Assembly: GCF_028823535.1 (NCBI RefSeq)
Contig: NZ_JAQIYM010000090.1
Span: forward strand, 496,001-560,000
Reading direction: 5' to 3'
DNA from: Pseudomonas serbica
GTDB taxonomy: Bacteria; Pseudomonadota; Gammaproteobacteria; Pseudomonadales; Pseudomonadaceae
Length of the DNA stretch: 64,000 nucleotides
Under the pieces are notes generated by a model, which did not search any database, had not been told where the DNA came from, and saw nothing but the letters and a program-made list of their open reading frames with translations. The position numbers and the translations under genes were made by a program. Shown here piece after piece: positions 25,599 to 34,264 of the stretch. Each line of letters starts with the position of its first letter. Position 1 is the first letter of the stretch.

Positions 25599-27818
25599 TC
25601 AAAAAGGAGCGGCACCGTCGTCGATCTCAGTCGTCTGGGGTTTTACCGATCTGGATTTAATTTGTTGGACAACCGATTGCAGGTTGGCGCGAAGCTCTGC
25701 CGCTGACTTGCCCGGCCCGTTGGCTGCAGGCTGAAGCCGGGAAAGGCCATCCAGCTTGGTGCACTGCGGGTTCGACGGATCGGTTCTGTCCGTGATTTCT
25801 TCCACTGTGACGGGTGCGGACGTGCTGGGTAAAGCCCGAGTCTTATTAGCCGGCTGAGATACCGCTACAGGGGTTGTCTCTATAGCAGGTTGTTCTTCAG
25901 ATTTTGGACTGGCCGGCTGGCTCGCATCTCTCTCGAGCTGCTGGATCAGTTTAGGATCCTGAATATTGCGGATCATCAACTGAACGCTCTCGTTCCCCTG
26001 CCATACGTTGATATCCATGGTGAAGGCGCCATCAAACGAGTCGATAAACGGCGGTTTCCCTTCAACCATGGTGCCAAATGAGATCGCTTTGAACTTGAGC
26101 TCTGGACGACCTTCCACGGACAAAGAGAGTTGGATGTGCTTACCGTCTTTAGTCGCCTTCCACGATTCGACTTTAAACTTTGCATGAAACACCGGCTCTG
26201 GGAACAGTTGCCCCCACGGGCCCATGTTCTGGATGGCCTTGGCCAAATCCATCGTGAGCAGCTTGCTATCAATGTTCATCAAGTCGACGTCGATGCTGCC
26301 AATCATTTGGTCATGGCTAAGCTCCAAGCTCACCATGTGGTCAAACACTTCCATGAATTGCGGCAGGTTCTTGGATTTCAACGAGAGGCCCGCTGCCATG
26401 GCGTGGCCACCAAACTTGGACAGCAGGCCTGGATACTGCGCGTTGATCTTGTCGAGCAGGTGTTTCAAGTGCACTAATGGATGAGAGCGCGCACTACCTT
26501 TGACGTCACAGTTATCGACCACATCCTGGGCCGCTGCAATTTCTTCTGCCGAGGCGCCAGCCATTTTCAGCGCCTCCAAAGCCTCACGAGCCTCGGTCAG
26601 CGCGTCGGTATCTGTCATGCAGATCACGGGCCTGTTCAACTTGTCCTTCACCCGTGAGGCCACAATCCCCACAACACCGGGATGCCATGTCCTGTCATGC
26701 AGAACGACGCCGTGTTTGATCCACAGATTGAACTTTTCAATAAGCGCATTGGCGTCGACCACGTGATCGGCTTCAATATCCCGACGGGCCAGGTTCAGCT
26801 CTTCCAGGCGCCCGGCCAGCAGCTTGGCCTCTTCCTTGTCGGTGGACAGCAGGCAATTGACCCCCAAGGTCATGTCCTCGAGGCGGCCTGCGGCGTTGAT
26901 ACGCGGGCCCAGCATAAAACCAAAATCTTGCGCCGTGATACGGGTGTGTTCGCGCCTGGCGACCGTAATAAGCGCCAGAATGCCCTCTCGGGTCTTGCCA
27001 ACACGAATTCGTTCCACGCCAGCCTTGATCAAGTTGCGATTGTTTTGATCGAGCTTCACCACGTCTGCCACGGTACCAACTGCCACCAGGTCGATCAGGC
27101 CAATCAGGTTTGGCTCCTTGACCCCGACTTCTTCAAAATACCCCACCTTGCGCAAGTGCGAGCGCAGCGCCAGCATGGTGTAAAAGATCACGCCGCAGCC
27201 AGCCAGATGCTTGCTCGGGAATGGGCAGTTAGGTTGGTTCGGGTTGACGATGGCGACGGCCTCTGGCAAGCCATAAGTACCCGCCAGGTGGTGGTCGGTA
27301 ATGATCAGCTCGCAGGGATGCGGCAATGCTTTTACCGCAAGTCCGCCGTCGACGTTGGAAATGCCGCTGTCCACGGTGACAATCAAGTCGGGTTCCAGCT
27401 CCCCTGCGAGTTTCACAATCCCTGGCGTCAGCCCATAACCATGAATCCGACGATCCGGGATCTGAAATCTAACATCCTTGAAACCCAGCAGGCGCAGGCC
27501 TTCTACCGCGATGGCCGTGGAGGTGGCACCGTCGCAGTCAAAGTCACCAATGACGACCACGCGGCTCTGGCGCCGCAAGTGCCGTTCAAAGGCCTCAGCC
27601 GCCTGCTGCATACCCATCATCAGGAATGGATCGAGCAATTTGCTAAGCGAATAGGACATTTCGTCCATCGACTGAACGCCACGATTGCGCAGCACCCTGT
27701 CCAGCACGGGGTTGTCGTGTATCGGACGGTCGCCGACAGGTTGCAACTCGACAATAGGCTTTAGGGCAGTGATCACTGACAATACTCGCTTATTCTTTGA
27801 TATTTCATTATCAACCAT
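25599..27818 (-). CDS. recJ: Single-strand-specific 5'-3' exonuclease RecJ
   Basis: 739 residues against about 570 in most bacteria. DHH-superfamily motifs are complete: VIGDFDCDGATS, VTVDSGI, TDHH and the DHHA1 block GGHAMAAG. RecJ degrades single strands 5'-3' in RecF recombination, mismatch and base-excision repair. The extra length is a Pro/Ser/Thr-rich C-terminal tail of some 120 residues, ending in an acidic EIDDGAAPF that resembles an SSB-type acidic tip. ATG 27818 lies inside the T tract of the nrdA terminator and has no clear ribosome site; transcription probably comes by read-through from nrdA. Confidence 0.94.
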   Translation of the reverse strand: MVDNEISKNKRVLSVITALKPIVELQPVGDRPIHDNPVLDRVLRNRGVQSMDEMSYSLSKLLDPFLMMGMQQAAEAFERHLRRQSRVVVIGDFDCDGATSTAIAVEGLRLLGFKDVRFQIPDRRIHGYGLTPGIVKLAGELEPDLIVTVDSGISNVDGGLAVKALPHPCELIITDHHLAGTYGLPEAVAIVNPNQPNCPFPSKHLAGCGVIFYTMLALRSHLRKVGYFEEVGVKEPNLIGLIDLVAVGTVADVVKLDQNNRNLIKAGVERIRVGKTREGILALITVARREHTRITAQDFGFMLGPRINAAGRLEDMTLGVNCLLSTDKEEAKLLAGRLEELNLARRDIEADHVVDANALIEKFNLWIKHGVVLHDRTWHPGVVGIVASRVKDKLNRPVICMTDTDALTEAREALEALKMAGASAEEIAAAQDVVDNCDVKGSARSHPLVHLKHLLDKINAQYPGLLSKFGGHAMAAGLSLKSKNLPQFMEVFDHMVSLELSHDQMIGSIDVDLMNIDSKLLTMDLAKAIQNMGPWGQLFPEPVFHAKFKVESWKATKDGKHIQLSLSVEGRPELKFKAISFGTMVEGKPPFIDSFDGAFTMDINVWQGNESVQLMIRNIQDPKLIQQLERDASQPASPKSEEQPAIETTPVAVSQPANKTRALPSTSAPVTVEEITDRTDPSNPQCTKLDGLSRLQPAANGPGKSAAELRANLQSVVQQIKSRSVKPQTTEIDDGAAPF

Positions 27819-27820
27819 GA

Positions 27821-27845
27821 AAAAGCCCCGCCACAAGGGCGGGGC
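27821..27845 (-). terminator. nrdA terminator overlapping recJ start
   Basis: GCCCCGCC-CTTGT-GGCGGGGC followed by TTTTTC on the minus strand. The recJ ATG (27818) begins right after the T tract, so this may act as an attenuator setting recJ level. Confidence 0.8.
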
Positions 27846-27867
27846 TATCATTTAGCGTTAAATGCCA

Positions 27868-30525
27868 TCACACGGTTTTGACGGCGTTCAGCTTGCCGGT
27901 GTTGATGGTCGACTTCTCGGTGCTGGTTGCGGCCAGGGCACGGAGGTAGTACGTGGTTTTCAGACCACGGTACCAGGCCATGCGGTAGGTTTTGTCCAGC
28001 TTGCTGCCGTTGGCGCCGTCGATGTACAGGTTCAACGATTGAGCCTGGTCGATCCACTTTTGGCGACGGCTCGCAGCGTCGATGAGCCAGCGAGGTTCTA
28101 CCTGGAACGCGGTCTGGTACAGGTCTTTCAGGTGTTGTGGGATGCGCTCGATCTGTTCCACCGAACCATCGTGGTATTTCAGATCGTTGATCATCACCTC
28201 GTCCCACAGGTTCAAGGCCTTCAGGTCGTTGACGAGGTAGGTGTTGATCAGCGTGAAGTCGCCCGACAGGTTCGCTTTCACGAACAGGTTCTGGTAAGTC
28301 GGCTCGATGGACTGCGATACGCCGGTGATGTTGGCGATGGTCGCCGTCGGTGCGATGGCCATGATGTTGGAGTTACGGATACCCTTCTGCACGCGAGCAC
28401 GTACTGGCGCCCAGTCCAGGGTTTCGCTCTTGTCGACCGAGATGTACTTCTCGCCGCGTTGCTCGATCAGGATCTCCTGCGAATCCAACGGCAGGATGCC
28501 TTTCGACCACAGGGAGCCAGGGAAAGTCTCGTACGCGCCGCGCTCGTCAGCCAGGTCGCAGGATGCCTGGATAGCAAAGTAGCTGATGGCTTCCATCGAA
28601 GTGTCAGCAAAGGCTACCGCCGCGTCGGATGCATACGGGGTGTGCATTTTGTACAGCGCGTCCTGGAAGCCCATGAGGCCTAGACCGATTGGACGATGCT
28701 TGAGGTTGGAGTTTTCAGCCTGAGGCACAGCGTAGTAGTTGATGTCGATCACGTTGTCGAGCATGCGAATGGCGACGTTGATCGTCTTCTGCAGCTTCAC
28801 CAGGTCGAGTTTACCGTCGACGATGTGGTTCGGCAGGTTGATCGAGCCCAGGTTGCAAACGGCGATCTCGTCCTTGTTTGTGTTCAAGGTGATCTCGGTG
28901 CACAGGTTAGAGCTGTGAACCACGCCGACGTGCTGCTGCGGGCTGCGCAGGTTGCACGGGTCTTTGAAGGTCAGCCATGGGTGGCCGGTTTCAAACAGCA
29001 TGGACAACATCTTGCGCCACAGGTCTTTGGCCTGAATCGTTTTGAACAGCTTGATGGCGCCTTTCGTTTCGGTCAGCGCTTCATAGTGCTCGTAGCGCTC
29101 TTCGAAGGCCTTGCCGGTCAGGTCGTGCAGATCCGGAACTTCGGACGGCGAGAACAGCGTCCACTTGCCGTCATCGAAGACGCGCTTCATGAACAGGTCA
29201 GGGATCCAGTTGGCGGTGTTCATGTCGTGGGTGCGACGACGATCATCACCGGTGTTTTTACGGAGTTCGAGGAACTCCTCGATGTCCATGTGCCAGGTTT
29301 CCAGGTACGCGCACACAGCGCCTTTGCGCTTGCCACCCTGGTTAACGGCCACGGCGGTATCGTTCACCACTTTCAGGAAGGGTACGACGCCCTGGGATTT
29401 GCCGTTGGTGCCTTTGATGTAGGCGCCCATGGCACGCACCGGCGTCCAGTCGTTACCCAGACCACCGGCGAATTTGGACAGCATGGCGTTGTCGTGGATG
29501 GCATGGTAGATGCCCGACAGGTCGTCCGGAACGGTGGTCAGGTAGCAGCTCGACAGCTGTGGACGCAGGGTGCCGGCGTTGAACAGAGTCGGGGTCGAGG
29601 ACATGTAGTCGAACGACGACAGCGTGTCGTAGAACTCAATCGCCCGACGAGTCGGCTCTTTTTCCTCAACTGCCAGGCCCATGGCCACGCGCATCAGGAA
29701 GACTTGCATGCGCTCGTAACGAACACCGCCGTCGTGCTGGAAATAACGGTCAAACAGGGTCTGAGCGCTCAGCAGATCAAGTTTCAGATCACGCTCTTCA
29801 ACCAGCGCATCGCCGAGTGCTTTGAGGTCAAAACGGCCATCGATCAGGATAGGGTTCAGCTGGCCAATCGCGACACCGTGCTCCAGCGCCCTGATCAGGT
29901 CGGTACCGTAGTTAGCTTTGGTCGAAACTTTGAGGTGTTTGCGCGAGGTGACCTTGTGTTGCTTCTGCAGAACGCCAGCGGCAACGTAAGCATAAGCAGG
30001 TTCGGTTTCAATCAGTGTTGCGCAGGTCATGACCACAACTTGCACCACTTCCGGCCAGGTAAGACCATCGAAGGCGTTACGGATGGTGGCCTTGGCAATG
30101 GCGTCTGGCGAAACATCCTTGAGACCCTTGCAGCAATCGCGGAGGTAGCTGACCAGCAGCGTCAGCGTCAGCGGATGGCGAACGTCTTCATCGTCCTTGT
30201 AGGTGATTTTTGGCAATTTTTCCTGATCGCCACGCAGCCTGGCGTGCTCGGCACGGTACAGAACGTAGGCGCGGGTAACCTTCTGCTCACCGCTCAAGCC
30301 CAGGCCGCGCTCGACCATGTCTTGAATGTCTTCTACCGTCACCGCGTCGCGGTTGCGGCATTGCTCGACAACCTGCTTTACGATTTCGTTGATCACATCG
30401 GCGACGCGCAGGGACGAGCGAGCCTGAGGGCCTTCCACTTCAACGAAGGCCTTGAGGATGGCGTTTTTGATTTTGTGCTCTTCGAACTCGCTGGACAAGC
30501 CATTGCGTTTGATAACGGTAATCAT
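27868..30525 (-). CDS. nrdA: Ribonucleoside-diphosphate reductase alpha subunit, lacking the C-terminal Cys pair
   Basis: 885 residues, class Ia. An N-terminal ATP-cone (2-95) carries the activity site; the catalytic barrel has the active-site Cys in LSSCYLTT, NLCTEITL with the radical-site Cys and Glu, and the following GSINL block. The protein ends GKLNAVKTV. As remembered, Pseudomonas NrdA continues past this point into a tail with the CxxC-type pair (DPDCEACQ) that re-reduces the active site using thioredoxin. That tail is missing here. No nrdB is in the window, so the radical subunit must come from elsewhere. ATG 30525 has AGGG six bases upstream. Confidence 0.95.
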   Translation of the reverse strand: MITVIKRNGLSSEFEEHKIKNAILKAFVEVEGPQARSSLRVADVINEIVKQVVEQCRNRDAVTVEDIQDMVERGLGLSGEQKVTRAYVLYRAEHARLRGDQEKLPKITYKDDEDVRHPLTLTLLVSYLRDCCKGLKDVSPDAIAKATIRNAFDGLTWPEVVQVVVMTCATLIETEPAYAYVAAGVLQKQHKVTSRKHLKVSTKANYGTDLIRALEHGVAIGQLNPILIDGRFDLKALGDALVEERDLKLDLLSAQTLFDRYFQHDGGVRYERMQVFLMRVAMGLAVEEKEPTRRAIEFYDTLSSFDYMSSTPTLFNAGTLRPQLSSCYLTTVPDDLSGIYHAIHDNAMLSKFAGGLGNDWTPVRAMGAYIKGTNGKSQGVVPFLKVVNDTAVAVNQGGKRKGAVCAYLETWHMDIEEFLELRKNTGDDRRRTHDMNTANWIPDLFMKRVFDDGKWTLFSPSEVPDLHDLTGKAFEERYEHYEALTETKGAIKLFKTIQAKDLWRKMLSMLFETGHPWLTFKDPCNLRSPQQHVGVVHSSNLCTEITLNTNKDEIAVCNLGSINLPNHIVDGKLDLVKLQKTINVAIRMLDNVIDINYYAVPQAENSNLKHRPIGLGLMGFQDALYKMHTPYASDAAVAFADTSMEAISYFAIQASCDLADERGAYETFPGSLWSKGILPLDSQEILIEQRGEKYISVDKSETLDWAPVRARVQKGIRNSNIMAIAPTATIANITGVSQSIEPTYQNLFVKANLSGDFTLINTYLVNDLKALNLWDEVMINDLKYHDGSVEQIERIPQHLKDLYQTAFQVEPRWLIDAASRRQKWIDQAQSLNLYIDGANGSKLDKTYRMAWYRGLKTTYYLRALAATSTEKSTINTGKLNAVKTV

Positions 30526-30588
30526 GTGTAACCCTGTGTGGGGAGGCTGCTAACACAGCCCCGGTTTCTAATTTTGCAAATCTTGGCT

Positions 30589-30608
30589 GGTCACAAGGTG
30601 CCGTGACC
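30589..30608. promoter_or_regulatory. Inverted repeat upstream of nrdA
   Basis: GGTCAC-8-GTGACC, perfect 6-bp arms, 64 bp before the nrdA start on its leader side. Candidate operator for nrdA; the binding protein is not known. It does not match the NrdR-box consensus I remember. Confidence 0.35.
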
Positions 30609-30671
30609 AAAAAATGTCTGATTGACAATATATCATCATTGTTGGCGTCAAGATCAACTGATCGCTCAATG

Positions 30672-31289
30672 TTAATTCAGACCCCGGAACATGTTGTGAA
30701 ACGGTTTCCAGACACCGACTTGTGCTGTTTTGGCCTCCTCCATCGCCGCATCCAGCAGGGCTCGCTCCTCATCAGAGTCTGTGGCCAAGAGCGAATTTGG
30801 CGTTGCTACACCCTGCCTAACCAGCGACTCACTTAGGGAAATCCCATCGCGGTCATACGCATTGCAGGCCAGCACCACATGGCTACTGAAATAACCAGTG
30901 CATTTGAGAAGCACCCGCTTACCCACAACCGTCGACTTAATAGCCTGATCGACTTCACCCTGAAAGTCATCATGCGAGAGGTCGGTACCCTCCATCGCCG
31001 CGCTTTCAATGCCGGCGAAGCGAAACTGGAAAGCGAACGGGTCGACCATGGCATTGCTGGTGCCTATTTTGGCCAAATACTCTCTGGCCTGGGCCTGTCC
31101 CGCAGTATCATTCTCGAGGGGTATCGCCCAATACACCAGGTTAAGCTGGGCTTTTTGTATCACCGTGACAGCTACATCCATGGGTTTATCAAACGGAACG
31201 ACTGACCCCAAGATCGATATATCTCGAGGGGATGCCAGCACGCTGGTACACACCCACAAAAAAACGACGGGAAATAGCTTCTTCAGCAT
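30672..31289 (-). CDS. Exported SNase-like (thermonuclease-fold) protein
   Basis: 205 residues with a signal peptide (LKKLFPVVFLWVCTSVLA). The C-terminal half (GKRVLLKC...CNAYDRDGISLSESLVRQGVAT...AKTAQVGVW) follows the pattern of staphylococcal nuclease-fold proteins (OB barrel then helices, ending R-x-GIW). I cannot identify the catalytic Arg/Glu set, so it may bind rather than cut nucleic acid. ATG 31289 has GGAG five bases upstream. Divergent from the RecD-type helicase across 61 bp. Confidence 0.5.
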   Translation of the reverse strand: MLKKLFPVVFLWVCTSVLASPRDISILGSVVPFDKPMDVAVTVIQKAQLNLVYWAIPLENDTAGQAQAREYLAKIGTSNAMVDPFAFQFRFAGIESAAMEGTDLSHDDFQGEVDQAIKSTVVGKRVLLKCTGYFSSHVVLACNAYDRDGISLSESLVRQGVATPNSLLATDSDEERALLDAAMEEAKTAQVGVWKPFHNMFRGLN

Positions 31290-31350
31290 GACCGCTCCAC
31301 TTCTTTGTATGTATAGTTTAAGAATAAGCGAATTATATCGGAGATAATCT

Positions 31351-33723
31351 GTGCGTAATAGCCATGGCAAAGGAGGGGTGTCATTTATTGAATGTAGCGC
31401 ACTACCACTTTGTGCGAACATGGACTATGAACACTCTTTCAGGTATATCCAAAGAGTAAGTCCTGAGGAAGTCCTCATGGAATCTTTGGCCCCGGTTGTC
31501 GCCACCGAGTTGGCTGGTTTTTCTTGGTACAGCCCCGGTGCGTCCAGGCAGTTGGTTTCCGTCAAAACTTCCAGCGACATTGAGCTCGAAACTGGTGCAT
31601 CCTATTTATGCGTATTTGAAGATTCCCCTTCGAATACGGGCAGTCATGCCATAAAGTTGAAATCAGTCCTTCCCCACGCTGAATGGGGTAAACAACGAAT
31701 CGTAGAAGAGGCCTTCAAATCTTGGCGCCTGCGGTTTGTCGGCGATTACAACTTACGCCGTTGGTACAAAGCCCATGGTGAGCAGGCCTTCATGATGCTC
31801 GCACATCATCCAGACACGGTCGCTCAGCTTCTAAAACTCAATGACCACAGCATGCTGCGGCTGAAGAATGAAGTGGCCACGCTCCGAGGGCACTGGAACG
31901 AACTCAAGTTCTTGCTCAGGCACGAAATGCCGATGGATGAAGCGGAGCGCGCCTTGGACGTGTTCAATGCTCAGATTGAGCCCTCTGCGTGCCTCGATCC
32001 ATTTCTGCTGCTCACGGTGCAGAAAAACCTGTCAAAAATGGCCCAACATCGCTATTTCGAGGCGATGGGAGTGTATGAGCGCTGCAAGACTGATCTCCCC
32101 TCGATGATTGCCGGGTATCTGGACACCCAGATGCAAAAAACTGGTGAAAGCGCGATGTTGCTCGACAAGGCCATCAATGCGGCAAGTGAAGCTCTTCGAG
32201 TGACCAAGGCGAATATCGAATACGCCATTGAAGGCATGGTCAAAAGCGGCGCGGCGCAGGTTCGTCTATTGCGTGGCGTACAGACAGTGTCCATGGGGCG
32301 CATGCTCGCCAACGACATCGCCTTGGCCGAAGGATTGGCCCAGCGCAACGAGAACAAAGACACCTCTATCTGGATCAAGGAATTCCAGCCTGAAGCATTG
32401 CCCGATGGGCGTACAATCAACCTGACCACTGAGCAGAGGGTCGGCATCCAAACGGTTTTCAGCGCCAATACTTCCGTACTGACAGGTGGGCCAGGTACCG
32501 GCAAGTCAACGGTCACAAAGTCCCTGATACGGGAAGTTCGTCGCCTCAATCCAAATGGGCGTATCTTTTTGGCCGCGCCCACTGGCAAGGCTGCACGACG
32601 AATGTCCGAAGTCACCGGGGAGGAGGCATACACCTTGCACCGGTTAATGGGCATGACACCAGGCAGCAGCCCTATGTTGGCCGGCTTTAATGAATATGAC
32701 ACGCTGATTCTCGATGAAGCCTCGCTGATGGACGTGTTTCTCCTCGCCTCTGCCCTCAAGCAGACAGGAAAGCGCGGGCGAGTAATCTTTGGCGGCGATA
32801 GAGACCAATTGGGATCGGTTGATACCGGCGCCGTGCTCAATGACATTATCGAGTCTCGGTACGTCGCCACGGCTGAACTGACTGAGCCGCACCGTGCGGC
32901 GCTCAAGAGCGATATCGTCAAGGGCTCGTACGCCATCAAAGATGGGAAAATGCCCCATTTCGCCGGGGTTGAAGGAGACTTGCACTTTATCTCTGCGGAG
33001 ACCCCGGAGGAGATCAACCAGAAGATTATGCGGCTCGTCCGAGAGGTGATGCCCAGCACCTACGGTATCCAACTGGATGACATCCAGGTTCTGGCGGCGA
33101 TGTTCAAAGGTGAAGCGGGTGTCAACCGGCTGAACGAAACCCTGAAACCATTGCTCAATCCTGCCTCGCAGGATGTAAACACGCCTTGCCGAAACCTCGG
33201 AAACCAAACCTACCATGTGGGTGACCGGGTCATGCAGCTGCGCAATCGTTACGATCTGGACATCCAGAACGGCGAGGTCGGGAAGATTATGGCTTTCGAT
33301 GAAGTGAAAAAAGCGGTGCACCTAGAGATCGAAGGTCGGGTCATTGCCCTACCCTTTGATAATCACCCCTACCTTACCCACGCAGGGGCGATGTCGGTGC
33401 ACAAAAGCCAGGGCTCGGAATACCAGTGCGTGTTGATCAGCGTGCCCGATGAACACGAGTTCAGATTGGATCGCCAATCCATCTTCACTGCCATCACACG
33501 TGGAAAGACCCAGGTCTGCGTGATCGGGAAAAAGGACACCCTCCAGCGGATCATTGAGAAACGCCAGGTACGTCTCACGCACCTGCCCTTCCTCATCGCG
33601 GAGCAGATTTGCGCAGTCTCCGACTACGAAGACTTTCAAAAGCTGGCCGAACAGGGTAAAACACCGAAGATTCCAAAGCCGAAACATCGGGTACGGGCTG
33701 AGGATATTGAAATTACGTTTTAG
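31351..33723 (+). CDS. RecD2-type DNA helicase
   Basis: 790 residues. An N-terminal domain of about 350 residues precedes a superfamily 1B helicase: Walker A GGPGTGKST (about 376-384), motif II LILDEASLMD, motif III GGDRDQLGSVDTG, motif V/VI block SVHKSQGSEYQ and TAITRGK. This order is that of RecD2/TraI-like 5'-3' helicases; no RecB or RecC is present. The start is GTG 31351 with GGAG seven bases upstream, better supported than ATG 31420. A nuclease gene follows 8 bp after the stop, so the pair may act together. Confidence 0.88.
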   Translation: MRNSHGKGGVSFIECSALPLCANMDYEHSFRYIQRVSPEEVLMESLAPVVATELAGFSWYSPGASRQLVSVKTSSDIELETGASYLCVFEDSPSNTGSHAIKLKSVLPHAEWGKQRIVEEAFKSWRLRFVGDYNLRRWYKAHGEQAFMMLAHHPDTVAQLLKLNDHSMLRLKNEVATLRGHWNELKFLLRHEMPMDEAERALDVFNAQIEPSACLDPFLLLTVQKNLSKMAQHRYFEAMGVYERCKTDLPSMIAGYLDTQMQKTGESAMLLDKAINAASEALRVTKANIEYAIEGMVKSGAAQVRLLRGVQTVSMGRMLANDIALAEGLAQRNENKDTSIWIKEFQPEALPDGRTINLTTEQRVGIQTVFSANTSVLTGGPGTGKSTVTKSLIREVRRLNPNGRIFLAAPTGKAARRMSEVTGEEAYTLHRLMGMTPGSSPMLAGFNEYDTLILDEASLMDVFLLASALKQTGKRGRVIFGGDRDQLGSVDTGAVLNDIIESRYVATAELTEPHRAALKSDIVKGSYAIKDGKMPHFAGVEGDLHFISAETPEEINQKIMRLVREVMPSTYGIQLDDIQVLAAMFKGEAGVNRLNETLKPLLNPASQDVNTPCRNLGNQTYHVGDRVMQLRNRYDLDIQNGEVGKIMAFDEVKKAVHLEIEGRVIALPFDNHPYLTHAGAMSVHKSQGSEYQCVLISVPDEHEFRLDRQSIFTAITRGKTQVCVIGKKDTLQRIIEKRQVRLTHLPFLIAEQICAVSDYEDFQKLAEQGKTPKIPKPKHRVRAEDIEITF

Positions 33724-33731
33724 AGCCTGTG

Positions 33732-34214
33732 ATGACTTACGATTATGATGTGACAACAGTAGCTCTTTGCGTATTCCCCGCATTGCTAGTACTGGATTTA
33801 TCGATTGGCGGGTTTCTCAAACGAAGACGAAGAATTGCCTTCGAAAAAATCAGAAAGCGCGGCATCAGCTTCCTCAAGACCATGAGTTGGCAGGACTTTG
33901 AGCGGTTTTGCGCCCTGCACTTCAAGGCTTTGGGCTACGAGGTCGAGATGTGCGGCCTGGGTGGCGCCGATGGCGGCATGGATCTTCTGCTGCGCAAGCG
34001 CAGAAAAACCACCCTGGTGCAGTGCAAACACTGGAAAGCCAAGGTAGGCGTGACCACCGTTCGAGAGATGTATGGGGTGATGCACGCGCACAAGTTCGAC
34101 GACGTGATCATTGTCGCCCTGTCCGGGTTTAGCCGGGAGGCTTCGCAGTGGATTGGCAATAAACCAATAATGTTGATGAGTGGGGAGGATCTCCTTACCC
34201 CACCCCAACTTTGA
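33732..34214 (+). CDS. Membrane-anchored Mrr-like restriction endonuclease-fold protein
   Basis: 160 residues. One N-terminal membrane segment (about 8-27), a basic patch (KRRRR), then an Mrr-type PD-(D/E)xK nuclease domain: FERFCALHFKALGYEVE, catalytic Asp in GGADGGMDLLL and QxK in VQCKHWK. Such proteins cleave DNA, sometimes methylated or foreign DNA. Facing the cytoplasm from the membrane it could act on incoming or transferring DNA. Downstream of, and probably cotranscribed with, the RecD2-type helicase. Confidence 0.8.
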   Translation: MTYDYDVTTVALCVFPALLVLDLSIGGFLKRRRRIAFEKIRKRGISFLKTMSWQDFERFCALHFKALGYEVEMCGLGGADGGMDLLLRKRRKTTLVQCKHWKAKVGVTTVREMYGVMHAHKFDDVIIVALSGFSREASQWIGNKPIMLMSGEDLLTPPQL

Positions 34215-34218
34215 GGCC

Positions 34219-34250
34219 ATAAAAAACCGCACATTTCTGTGCGGTTTTTT
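34219..34250. terminator. Bidirectional terminator
   Basis: AACCGCACA-TTTC-TGTGCGGTT flanked by A6 and T7, between converging genes. Confidence 0.9.
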
Positions 34251-34264
34251 TGTTGAGCTGATCA

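Noticed and set aside
26682..27764. 360-residue frame opposite recJ
   Set aside because: Shadow of recJ, whose motifs are unambiguous.
28696..30531. 611-residue open frame opposite nrdA
   Set aside because: Antisense shadow of a highly conserved gene; low-complexity Val/His/Gln-rich translation, no ribosome site or known motif.
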